Below are positions 5,848-12,831 of a stretch of 27,830 nucleotides of DNA, piece by piece. Under the pieces are notes generated by a model. That model had not been told where the DNA came from. It worked only from the letters and a program-made list of their open reading frames with translations, and did no database searches. This DNA comes from a virus. Where the stretch lies: the IMG/VR virus record IMGVR_UViG_3300021962_000509, positions 1 to 27,830 of that record; one strand, given 5' to 3'. Position numbers and translations under genes: made by a program. Within the stretch, counting starts at the first letter, position 1; every line of letters starts with the position of its first letter.

Positions 5848-6018
5848 ATGAAAAAGACAGCATCAACTCCAAATCTTCCATCTTCTTCTCGTATGCAAAT
5901 GGCTGCTGGTGGCGACAAGATGGCTCCAATGGCAAAAAAGGCTGGCAAAGCCGGTGCTACTACAAAGATGATGAAAGGAGCTTCAAAAAAAGCAATGCCT
6001 GCGAAGAAAGGCTACTAG
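5848..6018 (+). CDS. Very basic 56-aa Lys/Ala/Gly/Met-rich protein
   Basis: ATG at 5848, stop TAG at 6016-6018. The C-terminal two-thirds is low-complexity, with AKKAGKAGATTKMMKG and SKKAMPAKKGY, reminiscent of histone H1-like or DNA-condensing tails. No acidic cluster and no membrane segment. It lies 14 bp after the previous gene and 1 bp before the next, which supports it as a real gene despite its size. It may bind packaged DNA (inference). Confidence 0.65.
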   Translation: MKKTASTPNLPSSSRMQMAAGGDKMAPMAKKAGKAGATTKMMKGASKKAMPAKKGY

Positions 6019-6019
6019 T

Positions 6020-6289
6020 ATGAAGCTAGAAACTCAAAGGTTTATGGGGAAGGACCAGCTTGTGAGCAGGCTTGCAGCACAGGTTGGTTCCATAAACCAA
6101 GCAAAAGCAATTTTAATCAAGCGTGGTGACATGAATCCTGACGGCAAGACACTCACAGCGAAAGGAATGAAGCGAAATGCGATGACCGCAAGCGAAAGAG
6201 CGGTAGACAGAGCGGCAAAAGCGTCAGGAAAACCAAAATCAAACTACAAATATAACCCATTAACAAATAGAGCAACCTTAAAAAAGTAA
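6020..6289 (+). CDS. Conserved phage hypothetical protein (89 aa)
   Basis: Basic protein with an N-terminal helical part (GKDQLVSRLAAQVGSINQAKAILIKRG) and a C-terminal half with DGKTLTAKGMKRNAMTASERAVDRAAK and YNPLTNRATLKK. The LTAKG..RN.MTA.ERA.DRAAK and YNP.TNRATLK pattern is familiar from uncharacterised proteins of Bacteroidota and marine phages, but I know no assigned function. Position suggests a virion component. Confidence 0.75.
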   Translation: MKLETQRFMGKDQLVSRLAAQVGSINQAKAILIKRGDMNPDGKTLTAKGMKRNAMTASERAVDRAAKASGKPKSNYKYNPLTNRATLKK

Positions 6290-6293
6290 AATT

Positions 6294-6461
6294 ATGGCTA
6301 AGTCAAAGAAACAAGAGGTCGTAGAGGATGAGGTAATCGAGCAACCTGTGGTATCCGAAGAGGCACAAGAGGAAAAAGTAGAGGAGACCAAGCAAGAAGA
6401 GGTGCATCCTCACAAAGTAGGACTACAATCAAGAGACTATAGAAGCAAATATGGCAAATAA
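6294..6461 (+). CDS. Acidic 55-aa hypothetical protein
   Basis: ATG at 6294, stop TAA at 6459-6461. The middle is Glu/Gln/Val-rich and disordered-looking (EDEVIEQPVVSEEAQEEKVEETKQEE), and the C-terminus is basic (KVGLQSRDYRSKYGK). It overlaps the next gene by 11 bp. It is the only clearly acidic member of a run of basic small proteins, so it might serve as a partner or chaperone for one of them (speculative). Confidence 0.6.
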   Translation: MAKSKKQEVVEDEVIEQPVVSEEAQEEKVEETKQEEVHPHKVGLQSRDYRSKYGK

Positions 6462-6741
6462 AGCGACAATGAAATGCAATAGCCCTCGATCATCAGACCG
6501 ACCAGGTAAAAAGATGATGGTTAAGGCTTGCTCCGGTGGGCAAGAGAAGCTTTTGCACTTCGGGGCCAAGGGTTATGGTAACAACTACTCCGAGGCAGCT
6601 AGAAAAAGCTTTAAGGCAAGACATAAATGCGATACAGCAGACGATAAGCTAACGCCAAGGTATTGGGCCTGTAAAAAACTATGGGCAGGGCCTGGTGGTA
6701 GCACAACAAGTAACCCTAAAGGAAGACAAGGTAAGTACTAA
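6451..6741 (+). CDS. Conserved Cys-containing basic phage protein (96 aa)
   Basis: Contains KACSGGQEKLLHFGAKGYGNNYSEAARKSFKARHKCDTADDKLTPRYWACKKLW. The FG..GYG...S.AARKSFKARH.C.....L..RYWACK..W pattern recurs in uncharacterised phage proteins, including marine ones. Four cysteines (MKCNS, KACSG, HKCDT, WACKK) could bind a metal ion. The A of the next gene's ATG is the last base of this gene's TAA stop (TAATG junction). No function can be assigned. Confidence 0.75.
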   Translation: MANKATMKCNSPRSSDRPGKKMMVKACSGGQEKLLHFGAKGYGNNYSEAARKSFKARHKCDTADDKLTPRYWACKKLWAGPGGSTTSNPKGRQGKY

Positions 6742-7076
6742 TGAAGGATAGTTGCTATAAAAAAGTCAAAGCACAGTACGATGTGTTCCCATCTGCAAGA
6801 GCGTCACAGGCTATAGCTAAATGCCGCAAAGAGTCGGGCAATGTCGTGAAGTCAGAGAAGGGTACAAGTCTAAAGAGATGGGAGAAAGAGAACTGGGTTG
6901 ACACAAAAACAAATAAGCCTTGTGGGGCAGGAGGGAAAAACGAGTATTGCAGACCTACAAAGAGAGTATCTGCACAGACTCCAAAGACAAAGAGCGAGAT
7001 TAGCCCTGCAAAACTAGAGAGTAAGAAAAGAGAGAAGTCAATTGTGGGTATGGGTAACAGAGTAAAAAAAGTATAG
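6741..7076 (+). CDS. DUF5872-like Cys-containing basic protein (111 aa)
   Basis: The N-terminal block is SCYKKVKAQYDVFPSARASQAIAKCRKESG. It is followed by a second block, SLKRWEKENWVDTKTNKPCG, then EYCRPTKRVSAQTPKTKSE. The second block matches the pattern I associate with DUF5872, found in phages and algal viruses, whose function is unknown. Cysteines are paired within each block. The C-terminal tail is Lys-rich. Overlaps the previous gene by one base. Confidence 0.75.
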   Translation: MKDSCYKKVKAQYDVFPSARASQAIAKCRKESGNVVKSEKGTSLKRWEKENWVDTKTNKPCGAGGKNEYCRPTKRVSAQTPKTKSEISPAKLESKKREKSIVGMGNRVKKV

Positions 7077-7078
7077 CT

Positions 7079-7252
7079 ATGAATCAGAATATCAAAAGCA
7101 GAGGCGTAGGAGATACCATTGAGAAAATCACCAAAGCCACAGGCATAAAGAAAATTGTCGATACAGTGTCAAAAGCTACAGGGCAAGACTGTGGATGCGA
7201 CAAAAGAAGAGACTCATTGAATAGATTATTCCCATATAATAATAACAAATAA
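7079..7252 (+). CDS. Small protein with C-terminal CGC...LFPY motif (57 aa)
   Basis: ATG at 7079, stop TAA at 7250-7252. The N-terminal half is an amphipathic helical repeat-like stretch (VGDTIEKITKATGIKKIVDTVSKATG, with KATG twice). The C-terminus is DCGCDKRRDSLNRLFPYNNNK. The CGC.(K)RR..LN.LFPY ending is a recurring pattern in Bacteroidota phage proteins as I recall it. The CxC pair could be redox-active or metal-binding. Joined to neighbours by a 2-bp gap and a TAATG overlap. Confidence 0.7.
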   Translation: MNQNIKSRGVGDTIEKITKATGIKKIVDTVSKATGQDCGCDKRRDSLNRLFPYNNNK

Positions 7253-7743
7253 TGGCAAACGTAAGAATACAACCAAGTAGAGCATTGGCAGTTATAAAGT
7301 CAAATAATGCTAACATCCCATACCCAGCAGAGACAGCAACTGGTAGCTCAGGTGGTCCTGTTGCTAACTTCCTTGTTGATGCAACTAAAAACTTCCTGAC
7401 ATTACAGGTTGCTCCTGGTGATATTGTTTACAATCTAACTACAGGATTGGCTGCTACAGTTACAGCAGGTGCCACTTCAGCAGCAACTGATAGAGTTGGA
7501 TTGAATGCTAATATATTTTTAGCAGCAGGTAACTCATATGTTATCTACCAATCAAGCCCATTTAATGGTGGTCAGAACACAGGCTGTGTTCTTTATGTTG
7601 GCAACACAGGTGATGTTGTTGTAACCACAGCAGGGAATGACATTGTTACATTTTTTAATGTTCAGAACGGAGCATTCCTTCCGGTGCAAGTTTTAAAGGT
7701 TTGGGCAGCAACATCAGCATCAAATATATTAGCTCTTTGGTAA
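7252..7743 (+). CDS. Predicted β-rich virion protein (163 aa)
   Basis: Gly/Ala/Thr/Val-rich protein with no charged core, typical of a capsid-surface or tail β-protein. Residues 40-102 (FLVDATKNF...VAPGDIVYNLTTG...IFLAAGNSYVIYQSS) resemble a segment of the connector protein encoded at 21232 (LIDAGASF...VSVGDVVVNTTL...IFTAIGQDYKVYKAS), so the two share a module. Possibly a head decoration or minor structural protein. I cannot name the family. Confidence 0.65.
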   Translation: MANVRIQPSRALAVIKSNNANIPYPAETATGSSGGPVANFLVDATKNFLTLQVAPGDIVYNLTTGLAATVTAGATSAATDRVGLNANIFLAAGNSYVIYQSSPFNGGQNTGCVLYVGNTGDVVVTTAGNDIVTFFNVQNGAFLPVQVLKVWAATSASNILALW

Positions 7744-7744
7744 A

Positions 7745-8845
7745 ATGACAACAGTAACCTTATCAGTAACAACTACATCAAGGCCTGTTATAGGGAATGG
7801 AGGAGGAGGAGGAATGCCACCTTCAAATACCGTTGCTCCTTTATTGTCAGGAACTCCAACTGTAGGACAAGTGCTATCTTGCTCTACAGGCACTTGGGTA
7901 GGGACATTACCAATAACATATGCCTATCAGTGGAGAAGAGGTGTTTCTAATATATTAGGAGCTACCTCATCGACTTATACATTAGTGCAAGCAGATGCTT
8001 CTTTTGCAGTTACCTGCATTGTAACAGCAACAAATGGAGCAGGTTCAGCAGATTCAACAAGCAACTCATTGACAATATTTGATGCTGATGCACAGGCGTT
8101 CATTACGGCTGCAGGCATAACAGATAATACGCAAAAGACAGCTATAAATACCTTAGTGTTAGACCTTAAAGGGTATCTAATATGGACAAAATTCAAAGCT
8201 ATATACCCTTTCGTTGGTGGTACGGCAAGTACTCATAAGTGGAATTTAAAAGACCCACGTGATTTAGATGCGGCTTACAGACTTGTGTTTAATGGGGGTT
8301 GGACTCATAGCAATTCAGGTGCTTTACCAAATGGTACAAATGGTTATGCTGATACTAAATTTAATATAAGTACAGGATTTACATCTGCTAATAAAGGTTC
8401 AGCAGGAGGATATTGGAGAACAGCTGCTCCAAATACAGGTTATTTCTTTGGTGTAAATGACCCTGTTGGAGGTAATAGTTCAAGGTTTTGGATAAGAAAC
8501 GTAGGAGTTCCAAATAAAGACCATTACGCAGGTGGAGCAACTCTTTTAAGAGATACTACTGCTACTGATTATAGTGGATTTTCTGCTATGTGTAGAAGGT
8601 CAACAACAGATATGTTTGCAATAAAAAAAGATGGAACTTATATTACTCTTGCTACATCTGTAACAATTGGATTTAGTAATAGGTCATTACCTTTTGCTGC
8701 ACAGGATTCATCAGGAGTTATTAGCACTTTCTCAAATGCAGAAATAGCTTTAGGATATATATCAGATGATATAACTCAAGCAGAAATGACAAATCTAAGA
8801 ACAGCCGTTCAAACATTTCAAACAACTTTAGGTAGACAAGTATGA
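7745..8845 (+). CDS. Ig-domain adhesin / tail-associated protein (366 aa)
   Basis: Residues about 25-115 form an Ig-like domain of the bacterial-surface type: PPSNTVAPLLSG.P.VGQVLSCSTGTW, ITYAYQWRRG, STYTLVQADAS..VTCIVTATNGAGS. The remainder begins DAQAFITAAGITDNTQKTAINTLV and continues with LWTKFKAIYPFVGGTASTHKWNLKDPRDLDAAYRL. From memory, this C-terminal module is shared by many Bacteroidota phage structural proteins. A β-rich tail resembling a concanavalin/LamG-type fold follows. Likely attached to the virion surface and binding host glycan or protein. Starts 2 bp after the previous stop and overlaps the next gene by ATGA. Confidence 0.75.
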   Translation: MTTVTLSVTTTSRPVIGNGGGGGMPPSNTVAPLLSGTPTVGQVLSCSTGTWVGTLPITYAYQWRRGVSNILGATSSTYTLVQADASFAVTCIVTATNGAGSADSTSNSLTIFDADAQAFITAAGITDNTQKTAINTLVLDLKGYLIWTKFKAIYPFVGGTASTHKWNLKDPRDLDAAYRLVFNGGWTHSNSGALPNGTNGYADTKFNISTGFTSANKGSAGGYWRTAAPNTGYFFGVNDPVGGNSSRFWIRNVGVPNKDHYAGGATLLRDTTATDYSGFSAMCRRSTTDMFAIKKDGTYITLATSVTIGFSNRSLPFAAQDSSGVISTFSNAEIALGYISDDITQAEMTNLRTAVQTFQTTLGRQV

Positions 8846-9066
8846 CATACGTAGGACTTTTAACAGAATCGCAAAAAGATAGCTTGGTAGGTCAGCTTTA
8901 TGACGATGACAGCTATTTTAACCCTATTCAGGATGATTTTGACCAATGGATAATTTCAGTTGAGGAAATGGAATTTTGCGTAAATCCCGAATTTCAATGG
9001 GTAAAAACACTACCTTTAATAGAATATAAACCTAAACCATCACCACCGTTCCCACCAGTAGAATAA
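8842..9066 (+). CDS. Small protein, paralogue of the 9694 product (74 aa)
   Basis: Begins GLLTESQKDSLVGQLYDDDSYFNPIQD, has a central WII and ends W-V-K-T-L-P-L-I-E-Y-K plus a Pro-rich tail (KPSPPFPPVE). The product at 9694-9885 has the same frame: GLLDEDERKYLLNKYYVEGHIFTPL, a central WIL, and WVKYLPIIEYK. The two flank the endolysin gene. Acidic and Trp-containing with no membrane segment; function unknown. ATGA overlap with the adhesin gene and TAATG overlap with the endolysin gene tie it to both. Confidence 0.72.
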   Translation: MTYVGLLTESQKDSLVGQLYDDDSYFNPIQDDFDQWIISVEEMEFCVNPEFQWVKTLPLIEYKPKPSPPFPPVE

Positions 9067-9692
9067 TGAAAGCATTTCAACAGATACTCAAAGATAGAGG
9101 ATACTACTCAGGTGCCATAGATGGCATAATTGGTCCTCTTAGTCTTGCAGGTGCAAAACAATGGATTGATGCCGAGATGAATATCAGAGGCTGGGTTAAG
9201 CCTGTTAATGACTTTGTTTGGATTAGAACAGATCAATCCTTCGATAATAAGTTTTCAGATTATGTTGTTCGATTTTCGAACAGAATAGCTGATATGATTA
9301 TGCCTTGCAGCACAACACCTGGAGACTTTTACATCTTCAATCCGCTCACAGTTGGAGGCATAACAGGAGCAGCAATAGCCTGTGAGCAGCAAGTTCTCGC
9401 ATCACATAAATTTATGACATCCCCGAATTGGAAAAGTCTATGGCTTGGTGCTCCTTACTTCTTTCAATCCGGTGCTATTGAAATATACAGAGACGGTAAT
9501 AAGGATAGAAAGCTAGATACTGCAATTAAAACTAAAGGACATTTTGGAATAAACTTTCATCGTGCAGGCGCAGGTTCATTTGTTGACAATTGGTCAGCAG
9601 GTTGTATGGTTGTACCAGATGCTCGTTGGTTCGAAGCTATCAAAATATTTCAACCAAATCAATTGATTAACTTTACACTTATAGAATTATGA
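9066..9692 (+). CDS. Endolysin with peptidoglycan-binding domain
   Basis: 208 aa. The N-terminal PG_binding_1 motif FQQILKDRGYYSGAIDGIIGPLSLAGAKQWI (4-34) binds peptidoglycan. The C-terminal region has HFGINFHRAG...NWSAGC (159-180), an H...S-x-G-C arrangement (H165, S177, C180) like the catalytic centre of L,D-transpeptidase-fold (YkuD-like) enzymes. The His-Cys spacing is slightly shorter than in canonical YkuD. This combination is common in phage lysins of Bacteroidota. No signal peptide is visible, so release would depend on the holin candidates at 9891 and 10204. Exact bond specificity is uncertain. Confidence 0.8.
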   Translation: MKAFQQILKDRGYYSGAIDGIIGPLSLAGAKQWIDAEMNIRGWVKPVNDFVWIRTDQSFDNKFSDYVVRFSNRIADMIMPCSTTPGDFYIFNPLTVGGITGAAIACEQQVLASHKFMTSPNWKSLWLGAPYFFQSGAIEIYRDGNKDRKLDTAIKTKGHFGINFHRAGAGSFVDNWSAGCMVVPDARWFEAIKIFQPNQLINFTLIEL

Positions 9693-9693
9693 G

Positions 9694-9885
9694 ATGCTCG
9701 GTGGATTACTTGATGAAGACGAGAGAAAATATTTATTAAATAAATATTATGTCGAAGGTCATATTTTTACTCCATTAAGAATAACAAATGGAAATTGGAT
9801 ATTACCTTTGTATCAAATTCATTATAATGAAAACATTGATTGCTGGTGGGTAAAATATCTCCCTATTATTGAATATAAATTATAA
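9694..9885 (+). CDS. Small protein, paralogue of the 8842 product (63 aa)
   Basis: Same layout as the 74-aa product upstream: GLL.E near the start, a Tyr-rich helix, F-x-P-[LI], W-I-[LI], and the conserved ending W-V-K-x-L-P-[LI]-I-E-Y-K. It lacks the Pro-rich tail and is Tyr/Trp-rich. Starts 1 bp after the endolysin stop. Its base composition is more A/T-rich than the 8842 copy, so the duplication is not recent. Function unknown; position suggests a lysis accessory or lysin-binding role. Confidence 0.7.
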   Translation: MLGGLLDEDERKYLLNKYYVEGHIFTPLRITNGNWILPLYQIHYNENIDCWWVKYLPIIEYKL

Positions 9886-9890
9886 GAACC

Positions 9891-10202
9891 ATGAACGTAC
9901 TATTTCTTCAAGTTGAACCACTCCCCTCGTATTTGAATTCACTCGCAAATTATGGTGTCCTTGGCATTTTCGCCATTTTAATGATTGCCTTAATTTACTT
10001 CATGGGTAAGCAATTCTTCGTATGGCATAAGAAAAACGAGAATAGAATACAAGAGCTTGAGAAAAAACTTGAAGAATATTTATCAGAAGACAGATCAAAA
10101 CTTTTAGAGACAGTAGCATCGAACAACCATGTGATTGAGAACAATACGTCAATGATGAAAAAGCTTCTCAATCTTGTTGAAAGAATGGAAAAATCATACT
10201 AA
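9891..10202 (+). CDS. Single-pass membrane protein, holin-like (103 aa)
   Basis: One hydrophobic segment at about residues 18-40 (LANYGVLGIFAILMIALIYFMGKQFF), a basic junction HKKNENR, then a coiled coil (IQELEKKLEEYLSEDRSKLLETV) and a second helix (MMKKLLNLVERMEK). This layout resembles BhlA/UviB-type holin-like proteins. It starts 6 bp after its neighbour and immediately precedes a second membrane protein, so the pair may be holin plus antiholin or accessory lysis protein. Assignment rests on topology and context. Confidence 0.6.
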   Translation: MNVLFLQVEPLPSYLNSLANYGVLGIFAILMIALIYFMGKQFFVWHKKNENRIQELEKKLEEYLSEDRSKLLETVASNNHVIENNTSMMKKLLNLVERMEKSY

Positions 10203-10203
10203 T

Positions 10204-10662
10204 ATGAAAGAAAGAAAAAAATTTAAAGATACAAAGGTAGGTAAGTTCCTTTCGGAAAAGGCCCCAAAAGTTCTTCAAACCATAGGAGATATTCTCCCAA
10301 GCAATGGGACCCTAGGTATCGTAAAGAATATCATAAATCTTTCTGAAGAATTAACTGACGAAGATAAAGAGATTGTAACAAAAGAGCTGATTGAAATGGA
10401 GCAGATAATGCTAAAAGATAGAGATTCAGCAAGAAATAGAGAGATAGAAATAGCAAAAATTCAAAAATTTGATATTTTGTTTTATCTTACAGGGCTAGTA
10501 GGTCTAGCATCGTTCTGTTTTATGATTTATGCAATCGTGTACCTTACAATACCAACAGATAATAAAGAAGTATGGATCCATCTTATCGGTATCACTGAAG
10601 GTATTGTAATCTCAATATTCGGTTATTATTTTGGTAGTTCAATTAAAAGAAATTCAAATTAA
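10204..10662 (+). CDS. Holin-like protein of the GTA 3TM-holin type (152 aa)
   Basis: The N-terminal half is amphipathic (FLSEKAPKVLQTIGDILPSNGTLGIVKNII). It is followed by a charged segment, EDKEIVTKELIEMEQIMLKDRDSARNREIEIAK, and two strong membrane segments (FDILFYLTGLVGLASFCFMIYAIVYLTIP and WIHLIGITEGIVISIFGYYFGSS). The DRDSAR.REI...K element followed by TM segments ending YYFGSS fits the family annotated as GTA_holin_3TM. ATG 10204 is preferred, 1 bp after the previous stop; an in-frame TTG at 10174 would add ten residues overlapping the upstream gene. Likely forms the membrane lesion that releases the endolysin. Confidence 0.72.
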   Translation: MKERKKFKDTKVGKFLSEKAPKVLQTIGDILPSNGTLGIVKNIINLSEELTDEDKEIVTKELIEMEQIMLKDRDSARNREIEIAKIQKFDILFYLTGLVGLASFCFMIYAIVYLTIPTDNKEVWIHLIGITEGIVISIFGYYFGSSIKRNSN

Positions 10663-10667
10663 ATCAA

Positions 10668-10901
10668 ATGGAAAAGAATTATGTTTTACAAGAAGAGCTT
10701 GATAAAATTCAAGCAATGAATGGAGAATTTGCTAAAGCAAAGATGGCATTAGGAGAACTAGAATTAAACAAGCAAGGAATCTTAGGTCAGATTAACGCTA
10801 TGCGTCAGGAGTTCTCTGAATATGAAAGGATGTTAATTTCAAAATATGGCCAAGACTCTGTGATAAATTTACAAACAGGGGAGGTCACCAAAAAAACATA
10901 A
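10668..10901 (+). CDS. Small coiled-coil hypothetical protein (77 aa)
   Basis: Almost entirely helical and heptad-like: LQEELDKIQAMNGEFAKAKMALGELELNKQGILGQINAMRQEFSEYERMLISKYG. A short β-like end, SVINLQTGEVTKK, follows. Coiled-coil proteins of this size between lysis and fibre genes can be spanin-like or fibre-assembly factors, but there is no signal peptide or membrane anchor here. The leader AAATTAAATCAAATGG has no Shine-Dalgarno. Confidence 0.7.
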   Translation: MEKNYVLQEELDKIQAMNGEFAKAKMALGELELNKQGILGQINAMRQEFSEYERMLISKYGQDSVINLQTGEVTKKT

Positions 10902-10904
10902 ATA

Positions 10905-12038
10905 ATGGCAAAGATAAGTACATACGCTACTACAGCACCGGCTCTTGGTGATATGCTCATTGGCACCGATGTCAATGACATGAACAGTACTAAGAATTTT
11001 ACTATAGGAAGTTTGTTATCCCTCCCTGGATCAACAGCATATGTACCTTATACTGGTGCCTTATATAATGTTAATTTAGGAGGCAATGACATTACAGCAT
11101 TAGGATTTATAGTTCCTGGTGGACTAGGTACTGATTTCTTAAAAGCGGATGGGTCACTCGATAACACTGCTTATTTGCCTGTGTCTACTGCCGCAGCAAC
11201 TTATGTTCCATATACTGGAGCAACATCAAATGTTGACTTGGGATTACTTAAACTCACGTCTAATAGTTTAGAGGTAACTACAGATGATGTTATAATGCAA
11301 GGCATCCAATGTTTCTCTGGTGATTTCTTCCAAATTGGTAGTAATGGATGGTTAGCCTCAGGGTTCTTAGTTGACTTTGTTAATAATAATTATTATTTAG
11401 GTGATTACCAAATTAACAATAATGGAACATTTATCCATGTTGATGATACTAATGAGCAGATTGTAATAAGTGGAGCAATAAAAACAAATGGGTCTGTAGG
11501 CGCTCCAGGAAACATCCTTGTTAGCCAAGGCGCTGCGACTCCTCCAACTTGGGCAGTACCAGCTTACTTGGTTCCTATTTATGGGTCGTTTTATGATACA
11601 ACAATTCAGGGGACTGTTGGTACCACGCAAGAACTAATGCAGTTTAACTCAACCGACTTGTCTTATGGAGTGTCAATTGTAAATGATGCTTTTGGAGATC
11701 CTAATGAAATAACATTTGCTCATACAGGAATCTATAACATACAGTTCTCTGCACAGCTTAAAAAGACAGGTGGTGCAGGAGCTACTATTTTCTACATATA
11801 TCTAATAAAAGATGGAATTGCTGTTCCAAACTCAGCCACAGCAGTAACGCTTGAGAATAATGGGGACTTATTGGTTGCTGCATGGAATTGGTATATTGAC
11901 ATTCCAAGCACTCCATCTTACTGCCAAATAGGTTGGTACACAAATAATGCTAATGGAGAATTACATTATGACGCATCACCTGTGGTTGGTATACCAGCTA
12001 TCCCATCAATAATATTGACAGTTAATAAAATAGCATAA
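10905..12038 (+). CDS. Tail fibre protein with VPYTGA repeats and C1q-like head (377 aa)
   Basis: The N-terminal block AKISTYATTAPALGDMLIGTDVND is a likely virion-attachment part. Two copies of the fibre-shaft repeat follow: AYVPYTGALYNVNLGGNDI near residue 46 and TYVPYTGATSNVDLGLLKL near residue 100. I associate this repeat with Bacteroidota phage fibres. The C-terminal ~150 residues (FNSTDLSYGVSI, ITFAHTGIYNIQFSAQLKKTGG, FYIYLIKDG) have the strand order of a C1q/TNF-like jelly roll, typical of trimeric receptor-binding tips. Likely a second host-recognition protein besides the 7745 adhesin. Confidence 0.78.
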   Translation: MAKISTYATTAPALGDMLIGTDVNDMNSTKNFTIGSLLSLPGSTAYVPYTGALYNVNLGGNDITALGFIVPGGLGTDFLKADGSLDNTAYLPVSTAAATYVPYTGATSNVDLGLLKLTSNSLEVTTDDVIMQGIQCFSGDFFQIGSNGWLASGFLVDFVNNNYYLGDYQINNNGTFIHVDDTNEQIVISGAIKTNGSVGAPGNILVSQGAATPPTWAVPAYLVPIYGSFYDTTIQGTVGTTQELMQFNSTDLSYGVSIVNDAFGDPNEITFAHTGIYNIQFSAQLKKTGGAGATIFYIYLIKDGIAVPNSATAVTLENNGDLLVAAWNWYIDIPSTPSYCQIGWYTNNANGELHYDASPVVGIPAIPSIILTVNKIA

Positions 12039-12259
12039 TGGATGTAAGGAAGATATCGATAGGTGCTGATTATAAGAACGCAATGCATTATGTTGTCGGG
12101 CAGAAAGTCTTAGGCGACACGAATGAGATTCATCTTATAAGAAGAGACCAATCGGGATCTATCCGCATCTACATAGTAAATAAGAAGCAGGAAATAGTCT
12201 TGTGGAAAGAGTTTAATGATACAATTCCAATTTCAATCGAATTTAATATAGATTTTTAA
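12038..12259 (+). CDS. Conserved small phage protein (73 aa)
   Basis: MDVRKISIGADYKNAMHYVVGQKVLGDTNEIHLIRRDQSG opens the protein. A β-rich second half follows (IRIYIVNKKQEIVLWKEFNDTIPISIEFNIDF). The DVRKISIG.DYKNAMHYVVGQ opening is familiar from Bacteroidota phages next to packaging genes; function unknown. TAATG overlaps on both sides tie it tightly to the fibre gene and the GroES-like gene. Confidence 0.75.
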   Translation: MDVRKISIGADYKNAMHYVVGQKVLGDTNEIHLIRRDQSGSIRIYIVNKKQEIVLWKEFNDTIPISIEFNIDF

Positions 12260-12831
12260 TGAAATCACCGACTCAGTTTATAGTAAAGCCTGTAAATGGG
12301 AGTCGATATAACAACACAAAAAGTATAGCTGGTGTTGAGTTCATTGTAAATACCTCTGAAGAGGAATCAAAGTTCTCAAATCGTTATGCTGAGGTTATAG
12401 AGACACCTATAGATTACAGCGGTCCAATAAGACCAGGTGACACCTTAATCGTCCACCACAATGTCTTTAAGTTTTACAATGACATAAAGGGAAGACGCAA
12501 AAGCGGTAAGAGCTTTTTTAAGGAGGATCTGTTCTTTATTGATGATGAACAGTTTTTTTTATATAAAAGTAATGGCAAGTGGCAAGCATATGATAGGTAT
12601 TGTTTCGTAAAGCCTATCCCTGCTGAGAAGAGTTATATAGTAAAGCCGTTCACACTTGAGCCTTTAATGGGTACAATGAAGTACCCTAACGAATATTTAA
12701 AAAGTAAAGGTGTCAACGAAGGAGATACCGTGTGCTTTGCCCCTAACGGTGAGTACGAATTTGAAATTGATGGTGAAAAGCTATATAGGATGTATGACCA
12801 TTTTGTGACAATGAAACTAAATCCAGTATGA
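12259..12831 (+). CDS. Putative double-domain GroES-like protein (190 aa)
   Basis: Two halves repeat the same order of motifs. Half 1 has FIVKP (7-11), a loop KSIAGVEFIVNTS (21-33) reminiscent of the GroES mobile loop, RPGDTLIV (58-65), FIDDEQFFLY (93-102) and YDRYCFVKP (111-119). Half 2 has YIVKP (126-130), NEGDTVCF (153-160), EIDGEKLYRM (169-178) and YDHFVTMK (179-186). Each corresponds to the GroES core order: first strand IVK, VGDIVIF, IDNEEVLIM, then the last strand. Tandem GroES domains are known in chloroplast Cpn20. It is encoded five bases upstream of neither promoter nor terminator but within the packaging operon, joined to the TerS candidate by ATGA. Co-chaperone function is inference; an OB-like virion protein is the alternative. 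Confidence 0.5.
   Translation: MKSPTQFIVKPVNGSRYNNTKSIAGVEFIVNTSEEESKFSNRYAEVIETPIDYSGPIRPGDTLIVHHNVFKFYNDIKGRRKSGKSFFKEDLFFIDDEQFFLYKSNGKWQAYDRYCFVKPIPAEKSYIVKPFTLEPLMGTMKYPNEYLKSKGVNEGDTVCFAPNGEYEFEIDGEKLYRMYDHFVTMKLNPV

Noticed and set aside
10174-10203. TTG start for the holin-like gene
   Set aside because: It overlaps the preceding gene by 29 bp; ATG 10204 lies 1 bp after the stop, matching the spacing of the operon.
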